From assembly GCF_003952505.1 (NCBI RefSeq), contig NZ_CP034450.1, positions 1,798,001-1,862,000 of the forward strand: 64,000 nt of DNA, read 5' to 3'. Of this stretch, positions 17,573-27,078 are shown piece by piece. Position 1 is the stretch's first letter. Every line of letters begins with the position of its first letter. The notes under the pieces were generated by a model. That model searched no databases, was not told the origin of the DNA, and saw only the letters and a program-made list of their open reading frames with translations. Source of the DNA: Mesorhizobium sp. M4B.F.Ca.ET.058.02.1.1. GTDB taxonomy: Bacteria; Pseudomonadota; Alphaproteobacteria; Rhizobiales; Rhizobiaceae. The position numbers were made by a program, and so were the translations under genes.

Positions 17573-18307
17573 ATGATCGTCCAGGCCTGCATCAACGGCG
17601 CCCGCCCCGCCGATTTTCACGCCGCCCTGCCGCTTGACCCGGACGCCATGGCGCGCGACGGCGCGGTTTCGGTTGCCGCGGGTGCCGCCGAGCTCCATGT
17701 CCATGCGCGTGGCGCCGACCGGCAGGAGAGCTTGGCGCCGGAAGCGATGGACCGCACGGTGGCAGCGCTGCGCCGCGCTTGTCCGGGAACGCTGATCGGC
17801 GTCTCCACCGGCGCCTGGATCGAGGAGGACGACCTCCGCACCCTCGTCGCCATCGCCGGCTGGCGCGAGCTGCCGGACTATGCCTCGGTCAATCTCAGCG
17901 AGACGGCCGCGCCGGTCGTGATGGAAAGCCTGCGCCAGCGCGGCATCGGCATCGAGGCGGGCCTGGCTTCCATCGCCGACGCCGAGAGGCTGGTGACGCT
18001 CGACCATGGCGGGCGCGTGCTGCGCGTCCTGATCGAGATTTCCGAACAGACGCTCGACGAGGCTTTCCAAGTCGCCGACGGCATCGAAACGGTGCTGGCG
18101 CGCGCCGGAATCCGCCGCTCGATCCTGCTGCACGGCGAGAACGCGACAGTGTGGCCGTTCGTCGAGCGGGCGGCGGCTCGAAACCTGTCGACCCGGGTCG
18201 GGCTGGAGGACGGCAAGCACCTGCCGGACGGCAGCGTCGCCGCCGGCAATGCGGCGCTGGTGGCGGCTGCGGTGACGATTTATCGGGCAGGCCGATTGCG
18301 GCGCTAA
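17573..18307 (+). CDS. BKACE-family (beta-keto acid cleavage enzyme, DUF849) protein
   Basis: A 244-residue TIM-barrel protein of the beta-keto acid cleavage family, of which 3-keto-5-aminohexanoate cleavage enzyme is the model. Visible features are the N-terminal MIVQACINGARP, the zinc-site AELHVHARG, the LIGVSTGAW strand and the C-terminal TRVGLEDGKHLPDG. The family condenses a beta-keto acid with acetyl-CoA to give acetoacetate and a CoA ester. It is somewhat shorter than the roughly 270-310 residues usual for the family. ATG at 17573. The keto acid is unknown, and no neighbour points to one. Confidence 0.8.
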   Translation: MIVQACINGARPADFHAALPLDPDAMARDGAVSVAAGAAELHVHARGADRQESLAPEAMDRTVAALRRACPGTLIGVSTGAWIEEDDLRTLVAIAGWRELPDYASVNLSETAAPVVMESLRQRGIGIEAGLASIADAERLVTLDHGGRVLRVLIEISEQTLDEAFQVADGIETVLARAGIRRSILLHGENATVWPFVERAAARNLSTRVGLEDGKHLPDGSVAAGNAALVAAAVTIYRAGRLRR

Positions 18308-18323
18308 GAACGCTCGCCGGAAG

Positions 18324-18725
18324 TCAGCCGAACGTCGCCAGAGGCTCGGCGCGGATCTCGACCCACGCGCAGCGCCGGCTGTCGTGATAGAAGGACTGGA
18401 ACGGCGCCGGGAAGGACGGGTCGGCAAAGGCGCCGACGGGAATTGCGATCACACCGGGCTGGCTGTCGAGCCGGTAGTGGACGGTGGTTCCGCAATCCGG
18501 GCAGAAGCTATAGCTGACGCGGCCGCCCTGCTCGCCGACACGGGTGAACTCCGCCGCCCGTCCCTGGATGGACACGTCACCTTCCTTAAACCGGACATTG
18601 TAGCTAAAGGCACTGCCGGTGCGCCGCTTGCAGGCCAGGCAATGGCACACGGAAATGCGTACGATCTCGCCCGAGCAGACAGCCGAAAGCTGGCCGCAAG
18701 AGCATTCCGCGCGACGACTGACCAT
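18324..18725 (-). CDS. GFA (glutathione-dependent formaldehyde-activating-like) family protein
   Basis: A 133-residue zinc-binding Mss4-like fold protein. The cysteine pattern is clear: CSCGQLSAVC, CHCLACKRRTGSAFSY and FCPDCGTTVHY. Most members are not true formaldehyde enzymes and their role is unknown. RBS AAAGGAGC before the ATG at 18725. A second GFA gene lies at 19992. It is convergent with BKACE. Confidence 0.8.
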   Translation of the reverse strand: MVSRRAECSCGQLSAVCSGEIVRISVCHCLACKRRTGSAFSYNVRFKEGDVSIQGRAAEFTRVGEQGGRVSYSFCPDCGTTVHYRLDSQPGVIAIPVGAFADPSFPAPFQSFYHDSRRCAWVEIRAEPLATFG

Positions 18726-18840
18726 GGCCGGCTCCTTTCGGCTCCGCCCGGCCTCGTCCGACCAGCGCGGCTGGAGCAGCTTATTGAGTTCGGAAGCGCG
18801 GCGGAAGGCTCTCGCCCGTCACGGAGCGCGGCGGCCTTTG

Positions 18841-19833
18841 TCAGGCCCGCCAGGCCGCCAGATCCGCCAGGACTTGCGCCTTCAGCGCGGGGTCGGCATA
18901 GCTCGCCTTGACCGATGTCGCCGCGAGCTCGCGGATGGTTTCGCCGTCCCAGGCGAACGCGTCGGCGCAGGCGGCATAGGATGCTTCCAGCGTGGTGTCG
19001 AGCAGCGCCGGATCATCGGTGTTGATCGAGACCGGAACACCGGCCCGGCGCAAGGTGTCGATCGGATGTTCGGCGATCGACCGGTAGAGGCCGAGCGTGA
19101 CGTTGGAGATCGGGCAGACGCCAAGGGGGATCTGCCTCTCAGCCAGCAGGTCGACCAGGTCCGGCTTCTCGATCGCCCGCACGCCGTGGTCGATGCGGTC
19201 GGCGCCAAGCAGGTCGATCGCGTCGCGCACGCCCTCCGGACCGCTGGACTCGCCGGCGTGAACGGTCCGCCGCAGGCCCGCCGCAGCCGCACGGCGGAAC
19301 GCTTCGGCAAAGCGCGGGCCGGTGCGGCCGGCGACGGCTTCGTTGCCGTCGATCGACAGCGCAACCACGCGCGGATGCCTGATCCCGCTCAGCAGCTCCA
19401 CCAGCTCGATCGCTTCCTCCGCCGACTGGGTGCGCAACAGGCTGACGCAAAGCCCGACCGGAGGGTGACCGTCCTCTTCGGCGGCCGCGAAGCCGGCGTC
19501 GAAGGCGTCGATCATCCCCGGAATGTTCTTGTACCAGTGCGGCCAGTGAGTCGGGTTGACGATGACGTCGGCATAGCGCACGCCGCTCCTGGCCATGCGC
19601 TGGGCGAACTTGTAGGCCGTGCTCGCCAGCTGCTCGCGCGTGCGGAACGTGCCGCACAGCCAATCGAGCATTTCGAGGAAACTCTTCAGGTTGTGCGCCT
19701 CGAACAGCCTGTCGCGCGGCGCGCGCAACGGAATGCCGGCTTCCTCGCAATTCCTGATCACGTCGTCGGCCTCGAAGCAGCCCTCGACGTGGATGTGCAC
19801 CTCGGCTTTCGGCAATGCGATGTAGTCGGTCAA
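18841..19833 (-). CDS. adenosine deaminase family protein
   Basis: A 330-residue TIM-barrel amidohydrolase. Metal and catalytic motifs are visible: HIHVEG near the N-terminus, VVALSIDGNE, TVHAGESSG, RIDHGVRA and SINTDDPAL. It deaminates adenosine/deoxyadenosine or a related purine base (several bacterial relatives are adenine deaminases). A TTG start at 19833 is proposed because GGGGAGACG lies just upstream and the protein then starts next to the first strand (TDYIALPKAEVHIH); an ATG at 19887 adds 18 residues that do not look conserved. Confidence 0.85.
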   Translation of the reverse strand: MTDYIALPKAEVHIHVEGCFEADDVIRNCEEAGIPLRAPRDRLFEAHNLKSFLEMLDWLCGTFRTREQLASTAYKFAQRMARSGVRYADVIVNPTHWPHWYKNIPGMIDAFDAGFAAAEEDGHPPVGLCVSLLRTQSAEEAIELVELLSGIRHPRVVALSIDGNEAVAGRTGPRFAEAFRRAAAAGLRRTVHAGESSGPEGVRDAIDLLGADRIDHGVRAIEKPDLVDLLAERQIPLGVCPISNVTLGLYRSIAEHPIDTLRRAGVPVSINTDDPALLDTTLEASYAACADAFAWDGETIRELAATSVKASYADPALKAQVLADLAAWRA

Positions 19834-19991
19834 CGGACGTCTCCCCTGTTCACGCGCCGCATTCAAGCACGAAAAGGCCCGACCCATGCTTCAAGGAATG
19901 ATTGAAAGAATTGCGCGAGGCGGCGGCAATTGCCGCGGCAGTACCGTTCGTTGTAGCCATTGCGACCGCTTGATTTTGGAGGAGACGCGGC

Positions 19992-20384
19992 ATGGACCCA
20001 ATCACCGGCGGCTGCCTGTGCGGTAACGTCCGCATCGTTGCGTCGGGTGCCCCATACAGGGTCGGCATCTGCCACTGCCTCGACTGCCGCAAGCATCACG
20101 GGGCGCTCTTCTATGCCGCGGCGGTGTTCGCTCAGGATGCGGTGACGATCGAGGGCGAAACGCGCGATTATGCCGGACGGTTCTTCTGTCCGCGCTGCGG
20201 CTCGTCCGTCTTCGCCCGCACTGGAGACGAGATCGAAGTTCATCTGGGCTCCCTGGATGCTCCCGACCAACTGGTGCCGACGTACGAACTCTGGACCGTT
20301 CGTCGCGAGTCCTGGTTGCCGCCGTTTCCGCTCAAGAGACGCTACGAGCGCGATCGTGACGCCACGGGTCGTAGCGAGGGATAG
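19992..20384 (+). CDS. GFA family protein (second copy)
   Basis: A 130-residue Mss4-like zinc protein: GGCLCGNVRIVASG, CHCLDCRKHHGALFY and FFCPRCGSSVFAR, in the same order as the GFA protein at 18324 but clearly divergent in sequence. Its function is unknown. RBS TGGAGGAGAC before the ATG at 19992. It faces away from the adenosine deaminase gene and is convergent with the regulator downstream. Confidence 0.8.
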   Translation: MDPITGGCLCGNVRIVASGAPYRVGICHCLDCRKHHGALFYAAAVFAQDAVTIEGETRDYAGRFFCPRCGSSVFARTGDEIEVHLGSLDAPDQLVPTYELWTVRRESWLPPFPLKRRYERDRDATGRSEG

Positions 20385-20414
20385 CCGCGCAGTTTGGGCG
20401 GTCACGCCGGGGCT

Positions 20415-21923
20415 TCAGTCCGGAAGGCCGGCCTTGCGGAAGCCATCGACGAAATGCTGCATCGTCGCGTCGTCGCGGAACGGCTCCGTCGCGACCCAAT
20501 AGGCGGTACTAAAATGCCGGTTGCCGACGAGGAACAGTTCGACCTCCGCGCGCGCCTCATCGAGCCGGCCAAGTTGCGCAAGGCTTGCCGCCAGGAAACG
20601 GCGCGAGCTCGTGCGATAGGTCTCGTCCCGGCGCAGCGTCTCGACGGCGGCTTCGTATTCACGGGCCGCATATTGTGCCTGACCGAGTGTCAGATAGTAC
20701 CAGCTTGGCGGATAGGGGTTCAGCCGGAATGCCTTGCGAATGTGCTCGAGGCTTACCTCGATCTGCCCGGCCAGAACCTCGATGTCGGATATCGTCGCCC
20801 AGGCGTCGGCTTCGTTCGGATCGAGTTCGAACGCCTTGGCGAATTCAGCGTCCGCCTCGTCGAAGCGGCGTTCATAGGCAAGCAGGTTGCCCAGCACCCA
20901 GTGGCAGCCGGCATCGTTGGGATCGATCGCCACGGCCTTGCGCGCCAGCTCCAGGGCAACGCTCCGATTGGGTTCGATGGGTTCTCCCCAATGCACCCAT
21001 TGCATCCAGTGGTTCATGGCAAGCCAGCGATAGGCCTCGGCGTAGTCCGGATCGAGCGAAACGGCGCGCGTCAGCATCAGGTGCGCTTCCCGCGCCGTCT
21101 GCGGCGAATCGTCGATCAGCTTGCGCGCCCGCACACACAGATCATAGGCCTCGAGATTTTTGGGCCGGTTGCGCGGCGGCGGCGCGCGCAGCCGGCCAAG
21201 CAGTGCCTCGACGATCTTGGCCGTCACCTCGTCCTGAACGGCAAAGATGTCTTCAAGGCTGCGATCGTAGCGTTCCGCCCACAGATGTTCGCCGCTCGAA
21301 GCGTCGACCAGCTGGGCATTGATGCGCACGCGCCCGGCGGCGCGCCTGGCGCTGCCTTCCAGCAGGTAGCGCACGCCGAGCTCCTCGGCGATCCCGCGCA
21401 CATCCATCGCCCTTCCCTTGTAGGCAAAGACCGAGTTGCGCGCGATGACGAACAGGCCCGCGTTCCTCGACAGGTCGGTGATCAGGTCTTCGGTCAGCCC
21501 GTCCGCGAAGGACTCCTGCCCGGGATCATTGCTGAAGGCGACAAAGGGCAGCACGGCGATGGACGGCTTGCCGGGCAGCGGCAAGGGTTTTCGCTTCGCC
21601 TCGCCGAGCTGTTCGATGACGCCAGTGAAGCGGTAGCCGACGCGCGGCACCGTGGCGATCCAGTCACCGCCATCGGCGGCCGGACCGAGCAGCTTCCTGA
21701 GCTGGGCGATCTGGACCGTCAGGTTGCCTTCCTCGACGGCCGTTCCCGGCCATGCGGCATCCATCAGCTCGGCCTTGGCCAGGATTTCGCCGGGACGCTC
21801 GACCAGCGCCGCAAGCAGCTTCAGCCCGCGATAGCCGGCGGCCACGGGAACGTCGTTGCGAAGCAGCGTTCCCGCAGACGGATCAAGCACATACGGACCA
21901 AAGGCAAAGCGCGATCCCTGCAT
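20415..21923 (-). CDS. winged-helix (OmpR/CadC-type) regulator with TolB-like and TPR domains
   Basis: A 502-residue soluble protein. Residues 1-100 are a Trans_reg_C winged helix (LKLLAALVERPGEILAKAELMDAAWP, then VPRVGYRF). Residues 115-230 resemble the domain found in FlgO/adenylate-cyclase-linked proteins (SIAVLPFVAFSNDPGQESFADGLTEDL, then GHLWAERYDR-like). From about 245 on there are TPR-type helical repeats. No TM helix separates the domains, unlike CadC. Proteins of this layout are common orphan regulators in rhizobia with unknown signals. It is convergent with the GFA gene. Confidence 0.8.
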   Translation of the reverse strand: MQGSRFAFGPYVLDPSAGTLLRNDVPVAAGYRGLKLLAALVERPGEILAKAELMDAAWPGTAVEEGNLTVQIAQLRKLLGPAADGGDWIATVPRVGYRFTGVIEQLGEAKRKPLPLPGKPSIAVLPFVAFSNDPGQESFADGLTEDLITDLSRNAGLFVIARNSVFAYKGRAMDVRGIAEELGVRYLLEGSARRAAGRVRINAQLVDASSGEHLWAERYDRSLEDIFAVQDEVTAKIVEALLGRLRAPPPRNRPKNLEAYDLCVRARKLIDDSPQTAREAHLMLTRAVSLDPDYAEAYRWLAMNHWMQWVHWGEPIEPNRSVALELARKAVAIDPNDAGCHWVLGNLLAYERRFDEADAEFAKAFELDPNEADAWATISDIEVLAGQIEVSLEHIRKAFRLNPYPPSWYYLTLGQAQYAAREYEAAVETLRRDETYRTSSRRFLAASLAQLGRLDEARAEVELFLVGNRHFSTAYWVATEPFRDDATMQHFVDGFRKAGLPD

Positions 21924-22022
21924 GCGGCTGATCTATAGCCCATTTGGAAGTTTTGAGAACTATTTGGGAGGGCTTAATTACGCCGCTGCCGGCATCCTGC
22001 AGAATTCAACCTCATTCAGGTC

Positions 22023-22060
22023 GAGGCCCCCAAATCGCATGGGCCTCAAACCACAGGAGG
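22023..22060 (+). promoter_or_regulatory. 5' leader hairpin and strong RBS of the DUF1127 gene
   Basis: A 7-bp inverted repeat (GAGGCCC at 22023-22029, GGGCCTC at 22041-22047) lies just before an ACAGGAGG ribosome site. It could serve as a small leader structure controlling translation. Confidence 0.4.
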
Positions 22061-22065
22061 TTGCC

Positions 22066-22308
22066 ATGAACGATACCCTTGCAACGGTCCAGCATTGCGC
22101 AGCGCGGCAGGCAGCGTCCGCGAGGCGGGCGCCGCGCCGGTCCTTGACGAGCCTGCGCGGCACGATCGCTGCCTGGCGCAGGCAGGCACGCTTTCGCTGG
22201 GATCTCAAGCGAATCTCGGAGACCAATCCGCATCTGATCGACGATATCGGCCTGACCAGACGGCAGGTCGAGGAAGAGATCGCCAAGCTGCCCTTCTGGC
22301 AACGATAA
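22066..22308 (+). CDS. DUF1127 family small protein
   Basis: An 80-residue basic protein. The C-terminal half carries the DUF1127 (YjiS-like) signature: WDLKRISETNPHLIDDIGLTRRQVEEEIAK. The N-terminus is Arg/Ala-rich. Short members act in RNA turnover and phosphate or carbon responses in alphaproteobacteria; the role of this longer form is not known. The ACAGGAGG RBS and a leader hairpin precede the ATG at 22066. It is convergent with the ThuB-like gene. Confidence 0.8.
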   Translation: MNDTLATVQHCAARQAASARRAPRRSLTSLRGTIAAWRRQARFRWDLKRISETNPHLIDDIGLTRRQVEEEIAKLPFWQR

Positions 22309-22327
22309 AGGCTAACCCGGTTGGCCC

Positions 22328-23386
22328 TCACTGCGTGTCCGCGTGTGCCCTTAGCTCCGCGCGCTTCTCGTCTGACACCACCGCCAGATCGAGCACCTTC
22401 TGCAATTCGGCCGCGTGGCGGAAGGATGGCTCGGGCTGGACGCCGCTCTTCACCGCCTCGGCGAAGCGCTCATAGTTGGTCGGCACCGTGCCGGCGTCGA
22501 GCGCCTCCCATCTGGCGTTCTCGACATTGTCGCCCACGCACGCCTTCAGCGCCGAGCCTTCGAGATTGTGCATCACCTCGATGCCGCCCTTGTCGCCATA
22601 GATGCGCAGCCTGAGCTCGTTGAGATGGCCGGTCGCCCAGCGGCTGGCATGCACCACGCCGAAGGCGCCATTGGAGAAATCCAGCGTCATGGCGAAGCTG
22701 TCATTGGCGTCGAGCCCGTATTCGCCGATGCGGTTGCCCGGCGCCTTGTCGAAGGCGCGCAGGCGGCAAAACACATGGTCGATGTCGAGCGCCGCGCCAT
22801 AGCTGGCGAAATCGAGGATGTGGATGCCGACGTCGCCGAGCACGCCGTTCGAGCCATGGCCGCGCGACAGGCGCCACAGCCATTTCGGGTCGGTGCGCCA
22901 GTCGCCCCAGAATTTCGACACCAGCCAGCTTTGCAGGTAGGAGGCCTCGACATGGCGGACCGTACCGATCTCGCCTGCCAGCACCATGGCGCGCGCCTTC
23001 TGCAGAGGTGCCACATTGCGGTAGGTGAGGTTCACCATGTTGACGATGCCGGCGGCTTCCGCGGCGTCCGCCATCTCGGTCGCCTTGCCGAAATTCTCGG
23101 CCAGCGGCTTCTCGCACAGAACCGGCTTGCCGGCGGCGATCAGCGCCATGGTGGTCGGGTGATGGATGCGGTCCGGCGTGACGTTGGCGACAGCGTCAAA
23201 TTCACCCCATTTCAGCGCCTCCTCCAGCGAGGTGAAGCGGTTGGGGATCTTGAAGCCGTCGGCGAATTCGCCGACGCGGGCCGGATCGACATCGACGGCG
23301 CCGACAATGTCGACGCCCTCGATGGCGCTGAAGCGGCGGGCATGCTCCTGCGCCATCCAGCCGGTACCGAGTATCAAAAGCCGCAT
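22328..23386 (-). CDS. Gfo/Idh/MocA family oxidoreductase (ThuB-like)
   Basis: A 352-residue NAD(P)-dependent sugar-type dehydrogenase. The Rossmann start is LLILGTGWMAQEHARRF, the family EKP motif is GKPVLCEKPLAENF, and the C-terminal domain has WGDWRTDPKWLWR and DVGIHILDFASYG with the catalytic His/Asp. It likely oxidises a sugar or sugar acid. It lies 94 nt downstream of a ThuA-like gene on the same strand, as in the thuAB trehalose/sucrose 3-keto route of rhizobia, so a keto-sugar role is plausible. RBS GGAGGAGC before the ATG at 23386. Confidence 0.85.
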   Translation of the reverse strand: MRLLILGTGWMAQEHARRFSAIEGVDIVGAVDVDPARVGEFADGFKIPNRFTSLEEALKWGEFDAVANVTPDRIHHPTTMALIAAGKPVLCEKPLAENFGKATEMADAAEAAGIVNMVNLTYRNVAPLQKARAMVLAGEIGTVRHVEASYLQSWLVSKFWGDWRTDPKWLWRLSRGHGSNGVLGDVGIHILDFASYGAALDIDHVFCRLRAFDKAPGNRIGEYGLDANDSFAMTLDFSNGAFGVVHASRWATGHLNELRLRIYGDKGGIEVMHNLEGSALKACVGDNVENARWEALDAGTVPTNYERFAEAVKSGVQPEPSFRHAAELQKVLDLAVVSDEKRAELRAHADTQ

Positions 23387-23480
23387 TTTTTGCTCCTCCG
23401 AGCGAATTGGTTCGATTCAATCATATCAGGTGGATAACCGCTATTGCTGCAGAGTTCCAGATGGAAAGCGCTGCCTTGAA

Positions 23481-24266
23481 CTAACGGAAGCCGGCCTCGC
23501 CGGCCGTGTGCAGCTTGCCGCCGCGCTCGACGATCGGCTCCAGCGCGTTGTCCACCGGCACGTTCGGCGCGTCGTGGATAGCACGCTTCGCGCCTTGCGG
23601 GTTCGCCGCCCACTTCACCGCGTTGCGCAGCACCTGCTGCACCGTGGCGTCATGATAGGTCGGATAGGTCTCGTGGCCGGGCCTGAAATAGAAGATGTTG
23701 CCGGCGCCGCGCCGATAGGTGAGCCCGGAGCGGAACACCTCGCCGCCCTGGAACCAGGAGATGAACACCGTTTCAAGCGGCTCCGGCACGGCGAACTGCT
23801 CGCCATACATCTCCTCGTTCTCGAGTTCGAAACAGTCGCCAAGCCCATCGGCGATCGGATGGCTGGCGCTCGTCACCCAGAGCCGCTCGCGCTCGCCGGC
23901 CTCGCGCCATTTCAGCGTGCAGGGCGTTCCCATCAAACGCTTGAATATCTTCGAGAAATGGCCGGAGTGGAGGACGATCAGCCCCATCCCCTCCCAGACG
24001 CGGCGCGCCACCCGCTCGACCACTTCGTCGGCGACGGCGCCATGATCCTTGTGCCCCCACCAAACCAGCACATCGGTCTCCGCAAGGCGGGATTCGGGAA
24101 GGCCGTGCTCTGGCTGCTCCAGCGTCGCGGTCGAGGCGGAAATGCCGGGGTCGGCCTTCAGCGCGTTGGCAATCGTGGTGTGCATCCCTTCGGGATAGAT
24201 CGATGCGACCACCTCATTGGTGCGCTCATGGATATTCTCGCCCCAGACGACAGCGCGTATTGTCAT
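23481..24266 (-). CDS. ThuA-family protein (trehalose utilisation-like)
   Basis: A 261-residue class I glutamine amidotransferase-like fold: [47 protein letters not shown] and [17 protein letters not shown], all typical of ThuA proteins (DUF1037-type trehalose utilisation family). ThuA works with a Gfo/Idh dehydrogenase (ThuB) in disaccharide catabolism; one follows directly here. The ATG at 24266 has a GAGGATGTC RBS; the frame is open farther upstream but lacks an RBS. No sugar transporter is adjacent, unlike the classical thu operon. Confidence 0.8.
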   Translation of the reverse strand: MTIRAVVWGENIHERTNEVVASIYPEGMHTTIANALKADPGISASTATLEQPEHGLPESRLAETDVLVWWGHKDHGAVADEVVERVARRVWEGMGLIVLHSGHFSKIFKRLMGTPCTLKWREAGERERLWVTSASHPIADGLGDCFELENEEMYGEQFAVPEPLETVFISWFQGGEVFRSGLTYRRGAGNIFYFRPGHETYPTYHDATVQQVLRNAVKWAANPQGAKRAIHDAPNVPVDNALEPIVERGGKLHTAGEAGFR

Positions 24267-24370
24267 GACATCCTCGTGGTGAACCGGAGCCGACCCGCCC
24301 CTGGCCATACATAGAGCCTGCGGCCGACATTGAAAGCGCTTTTCGAAGTGGTTGCGAACGCCAGCGGCCT

Positions 24371-24427
24371 CGTCACCCCAGGCTGGAGCAAGGAGCGGTG
24401 CGACGCAGCGAAGACCCCAGGATGACG
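24371..24427. repeat. imperfect palindromic intergenic element
   Basis: This 57-nt stretch is bounded by CGTCA (24371-24375) and TGACG (24423-24427), with a GGAGC...GCGAAGACCCCAGGATGACG core. Elements of this style recur between rhizobial genes. The rest of the 24267-24567 gap shows no convincing gene. Confidence 0.45.
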
Positions 24428-24567
24428 CGTTCGGGGCTTCGCCAGTGAATGCGCCAGCCTGAAAGCATCCTGCGCCAACAACGACCTAGGCCAATATGCT
24501 CCCACCGTGAATCAACGCCTCCCGGCAACCCTTTGGCAAACGCCACGCCTCGGTTACAATACCGGCC

Positions 24568-25323
24568 ATGCGCGAGGCACTGCTTGGGGTCGCGATCTTT
24601 GTCTGCCTGGCTGGGGCTTCGCTCACCAGCCTGCTGATCCATGGCCGGTTTCCGCCCCATCACCGCCAGGACGATACCAGCGCGATCGTGCGGCTCGCCG
24701 CCAATCTGTTCGTCGTGATGACCTCGCTGGTGCTCGGCCTGATGATCAACTCGGCCAAGAACACGTTCGAATCCATCGACCACAACGTCCATGCCTATGC
24801 GACTGAGTTGATTTTGCTCGACAGGTCGCTCAGGCAATACGGCCCCGAGACGCAGGCCGCGCGCCAGCCGCTCATCGCCTATGTGCAGCGCGTCGTCGAC
24901 GCCACCTCGCCCAGTCAGCAAACCCCGATAGTCGCCAACAGACTGTCGGAGCTTTTGCTCAACAATGTCGGCGACCAGCTGCGGGCGCTGACGCCGCCCG
25001 ATGACGAACACGTCGCCATGCTGCAGGAAGCCCGCCAGCAGTTGCAGAAGGTGATCGAATTGCGCTGGGTGCTGGCCGAGCAGTCGGAGGGCGCCATCCC
25101 CGGACCACTGATCGCCCTTCTGGTTTCCTGGCTGACGCTGATCTTCGCCAGCTTCGGCTTCAGGGCGCCCTGCAACGCCACCGTGGTCAGCACCTTCATC
25201 GTGTCGGCGGCGCTGGTCGCCGCCGCGCTCTATCTAATCATGGACATGGATATACCCTTCTCCGGCCCGATCCAGATCTCGCCAGCGCCGCTCCAAAGGG
25301 CGCTGGCGGAGCTCAAGCAGTGA
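24568..25323 (+). CDS. DUF4239-type (bestrophin-like) membrane protein
   Basis: A 251-residue inner-membrane protein. TM helices lie at about 5-22, 45-65, 175-195 and 205-225, with a helical cytoplasmic region between (SAKNTFESIDHNVHAYATELILLDRSLRQYGPE, residues about 62-95), a pattern typical of DUF4239. Some relatives resemble bestrophin-type channels, but transport has not been shown for this group. ATG at 24568; the RBS is weak. It stands alone between divergent ThuA and convergent DUF2778 genes. Confidence 0.7.
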   Translation: MREALLGVAIFVCLAGASLTSLLIHGRFPPHHRQDDTSAIVRLAANLFVVMTSLVLGLMINSAKNTFESIDHNVHAYATELILLDRSLRQYGPETQAARQPLIAYVQRVVDATSPSQQTPIVANRLSELLLNNVGDQLRALTPPDDEHVAMLQEARQQLQKVIELRWVLAEQSEGAIPGPLIALLVSWLTLIFASFGFRAPCNATVVSTFIVSAALVAAALYLIMDMDIPFSGPIQISPAPLQRALAELKQ

Positions 25324-25464
25324 GGTCACGAGCCGCGCTGGTTTAAGTCGTTGAGCAACCGCTTGGCTGCCACCGCCGCTCCGTCGCTGTGGCTCGTGCC
25401 GGCAAGAGCCACCGTCCAGGCGTGGGTTTCCGGCGCGAGTGCCTTCGCAAGGGCTGCCGTATGA

Positions 25465-27078
25465 TCAGCCCTGGCGGCCTTCCTGGGCGACCTGTGTCAA
25501 CGGCTTCGACATGCGCGGCACCACCACCAGGCGCTTGATCTTGCCTTTCTTGTAGGCGGCAAGGAAGCGGGCATAGTCCTTGAAGACGACGCAGCCATTG
25601 GACTCGGCGCGGCCGCCGCGCAGCATGTAGGTATGAGCAAGCAAGCCGTCGCGGCCATATTTGTTCTTGCCGCTGGTCGGCGTCAGCCGAATCGCCTCGA
25701 CGCCGTGGAAGCGCGATTCACGCATCGACAGATTGTAGGTGTCGGGCGGCGTCGGGCCGACATTCTTCTTGTTGACGAAGCGCGGCTGGTCGACCATCGA
25801 GCCCAGCCCGGAATGGGCCTCGAGCTTGGAGCCATCAGGCATATAGACGGTCCTGGCCGCGATATCGTAGACGGCGACGCCATTGCCCACGCTTGGCCTG
25901 TTGCTGAACAGGTTGCCGAACACTCCGCCCGCGCCGCGCTCCGGCATGTCGGGCTTGGCGTAGGCGAGCATCTCCGCGTCCTGGGTCTTCGAGCGCTTGC
26001 CCGGCTTGGCCGGCTTGGCCTGGCTGGCCTGCACACCCGGCAGCGCCGGCACGGCCGCATGCTCCGAGCTGCGCGGCGACAGGGCCGGGAGCTTCCCGGA
26101 CAGCACGTCCGCGGCCTTGGCCGACTGGGCCTTGCCGGTCTTTGACGCCGACGCCTTGGGCGCCTGCTCCTGTGGCGCCTCGATCCGTGGTGCGTCCGCC
26201 CTGGAGGCTTGAGCTTTTGGCGATTGATCCGGCTGCTCGATCAGCGCCCGTGGCCGGCCGGTTGGCAACGGAATTGTGTCCGGCATCTCGTCCTGCGGCG
26301 GCAGCGAGGCAAGCAGAACTTCGGTCCCTTGCGGCTCCTGCAGCCCGTCAGGCGCGGCCAGCGCCACGGACGGCGGCGGCGACAACATGTCGACCTCCGG
26401 CATTGCGTTGGCGAGCGCCAGCGCCAGGCGCGACGAGCGTTCGATCTCCGCCACCGGAGGTCCGAAGCGCACCGATGCCGGGCCCTGCTGGTCGGGCAGG
26501 CGAACCGGTTCGGCGAAGCGGGCATCGGCCGGCAGGCTGGCCAGCAGGACCGGCTTGTCCTGCGCGCGGGCAAAGGCATCCGCCAACTTTTGCGGCGACA
26601 GCTTTGCGCTGGCGACGACGCTGTCGAAGCGGTCGGCCGGGGCAGTACGCGCCACGGTTTCCGGCGCGGCCGTCCTCGGCGCGACGCTATCGGGCCTTGC
26701 CGCAGGACGCAGGCGCGCCATCTTGCCGTCATGCGAGAAATTCGAGGCCTGGCGCAGGCAGGCAGCATCGCAACGCCCGAGGAGCGCCTGCCGGTGCCGG
26801 GCATCCGCCGGGAGCGAAAGCGCCCAGGAACTGGCGAGCGCGCGGCGCGGATCGGCAAGCGCGATGGTGCCCGGCGCAAGCAGGCTCGGCGGCAATCGGT
26901 TGGAGGCAGCGGTGAGCGAGGTGCCCATCGAATAAAGGCCAGCCAGGGTCGCCACGGACCACAGGGCGAGCGCGGCGCCAACAGCAGGCACCACAACCCA
27001 AAGATGACCACCAGATGTCTTCGAAGCTACCCCCTCTTCAGGAGCGTCACCCCGGTACTTCAAACGCAAAAACGCCAT
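25465..27078 (-). CDS. DUF2778 L,D-transpeptidase-like protein with long N-terminal linker
   Basis: A 537-residue protein. A TM helix at about 28-50 anchors it in the inner membrane. A long Ala/Pro-rich, low-complexity periplasmic linker of about 340 residues follows, then a C-terminal DUF2778 domain (from about 395): VAVYDIAARTVYMPDGSKLEAHSGLG, LLAHTYMLRGGR and the catalytic-type SNGCVVFKDY. This is the Tlde1/YkuD-like fold in which the Cys and His act on peptidoglycan. It is likely a cell-wall remodelling enzyme. The ATG at 27078 (MAFLRLKYRG) was preferred to one at 27120. The preceding 25324-25464 gap is featureless. Confidence 0.75.
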   Translation of the reverse strand: MAFLRLKYRGDAPEEGVASKTSGGHLWVVVPAVGAALALWSVATLAGLYSMGTSLTAASNRLPPSLLAPGTIALADPRRALASSWALSLPADARHRQALLGRCDAACLRQASNFSHDGKMARLRPAARPDSVAPRTAAPETVARTAPADRFDSVVASAKLSPQKLADAFARAQDKPVLLASLPADARFAEPVRLPDQQGPASVRFGPPVAEIERSSRLALALANAMPEVDMLSPPPSVALAAPDGLQEPQGTEVLLASLPPQDEMPDTIPLPTGRPRALIEQPDQSPKAQASRADAPRIEAPQEQAPKASASKTGKAQSAKAADVLSGKLPALSPRSSEHAAVPALPGVQASQAKPAKPGKRSKTQDAEMLAYAKPDMPERGAGGVFGNLFSNRPSVGNGVAVYDIAARTVYMPDGSKLEAHSGLGSMVDQPRFVNKKNVGPTPPDTYNLSMRESRFHGVEAIRLTPTSGKNKYGRDGLLAHTYMLRGGRAESNGCVVFKDYARFLAAYKKGKIKRLVVVPRMSKPLTQVAQEGRQG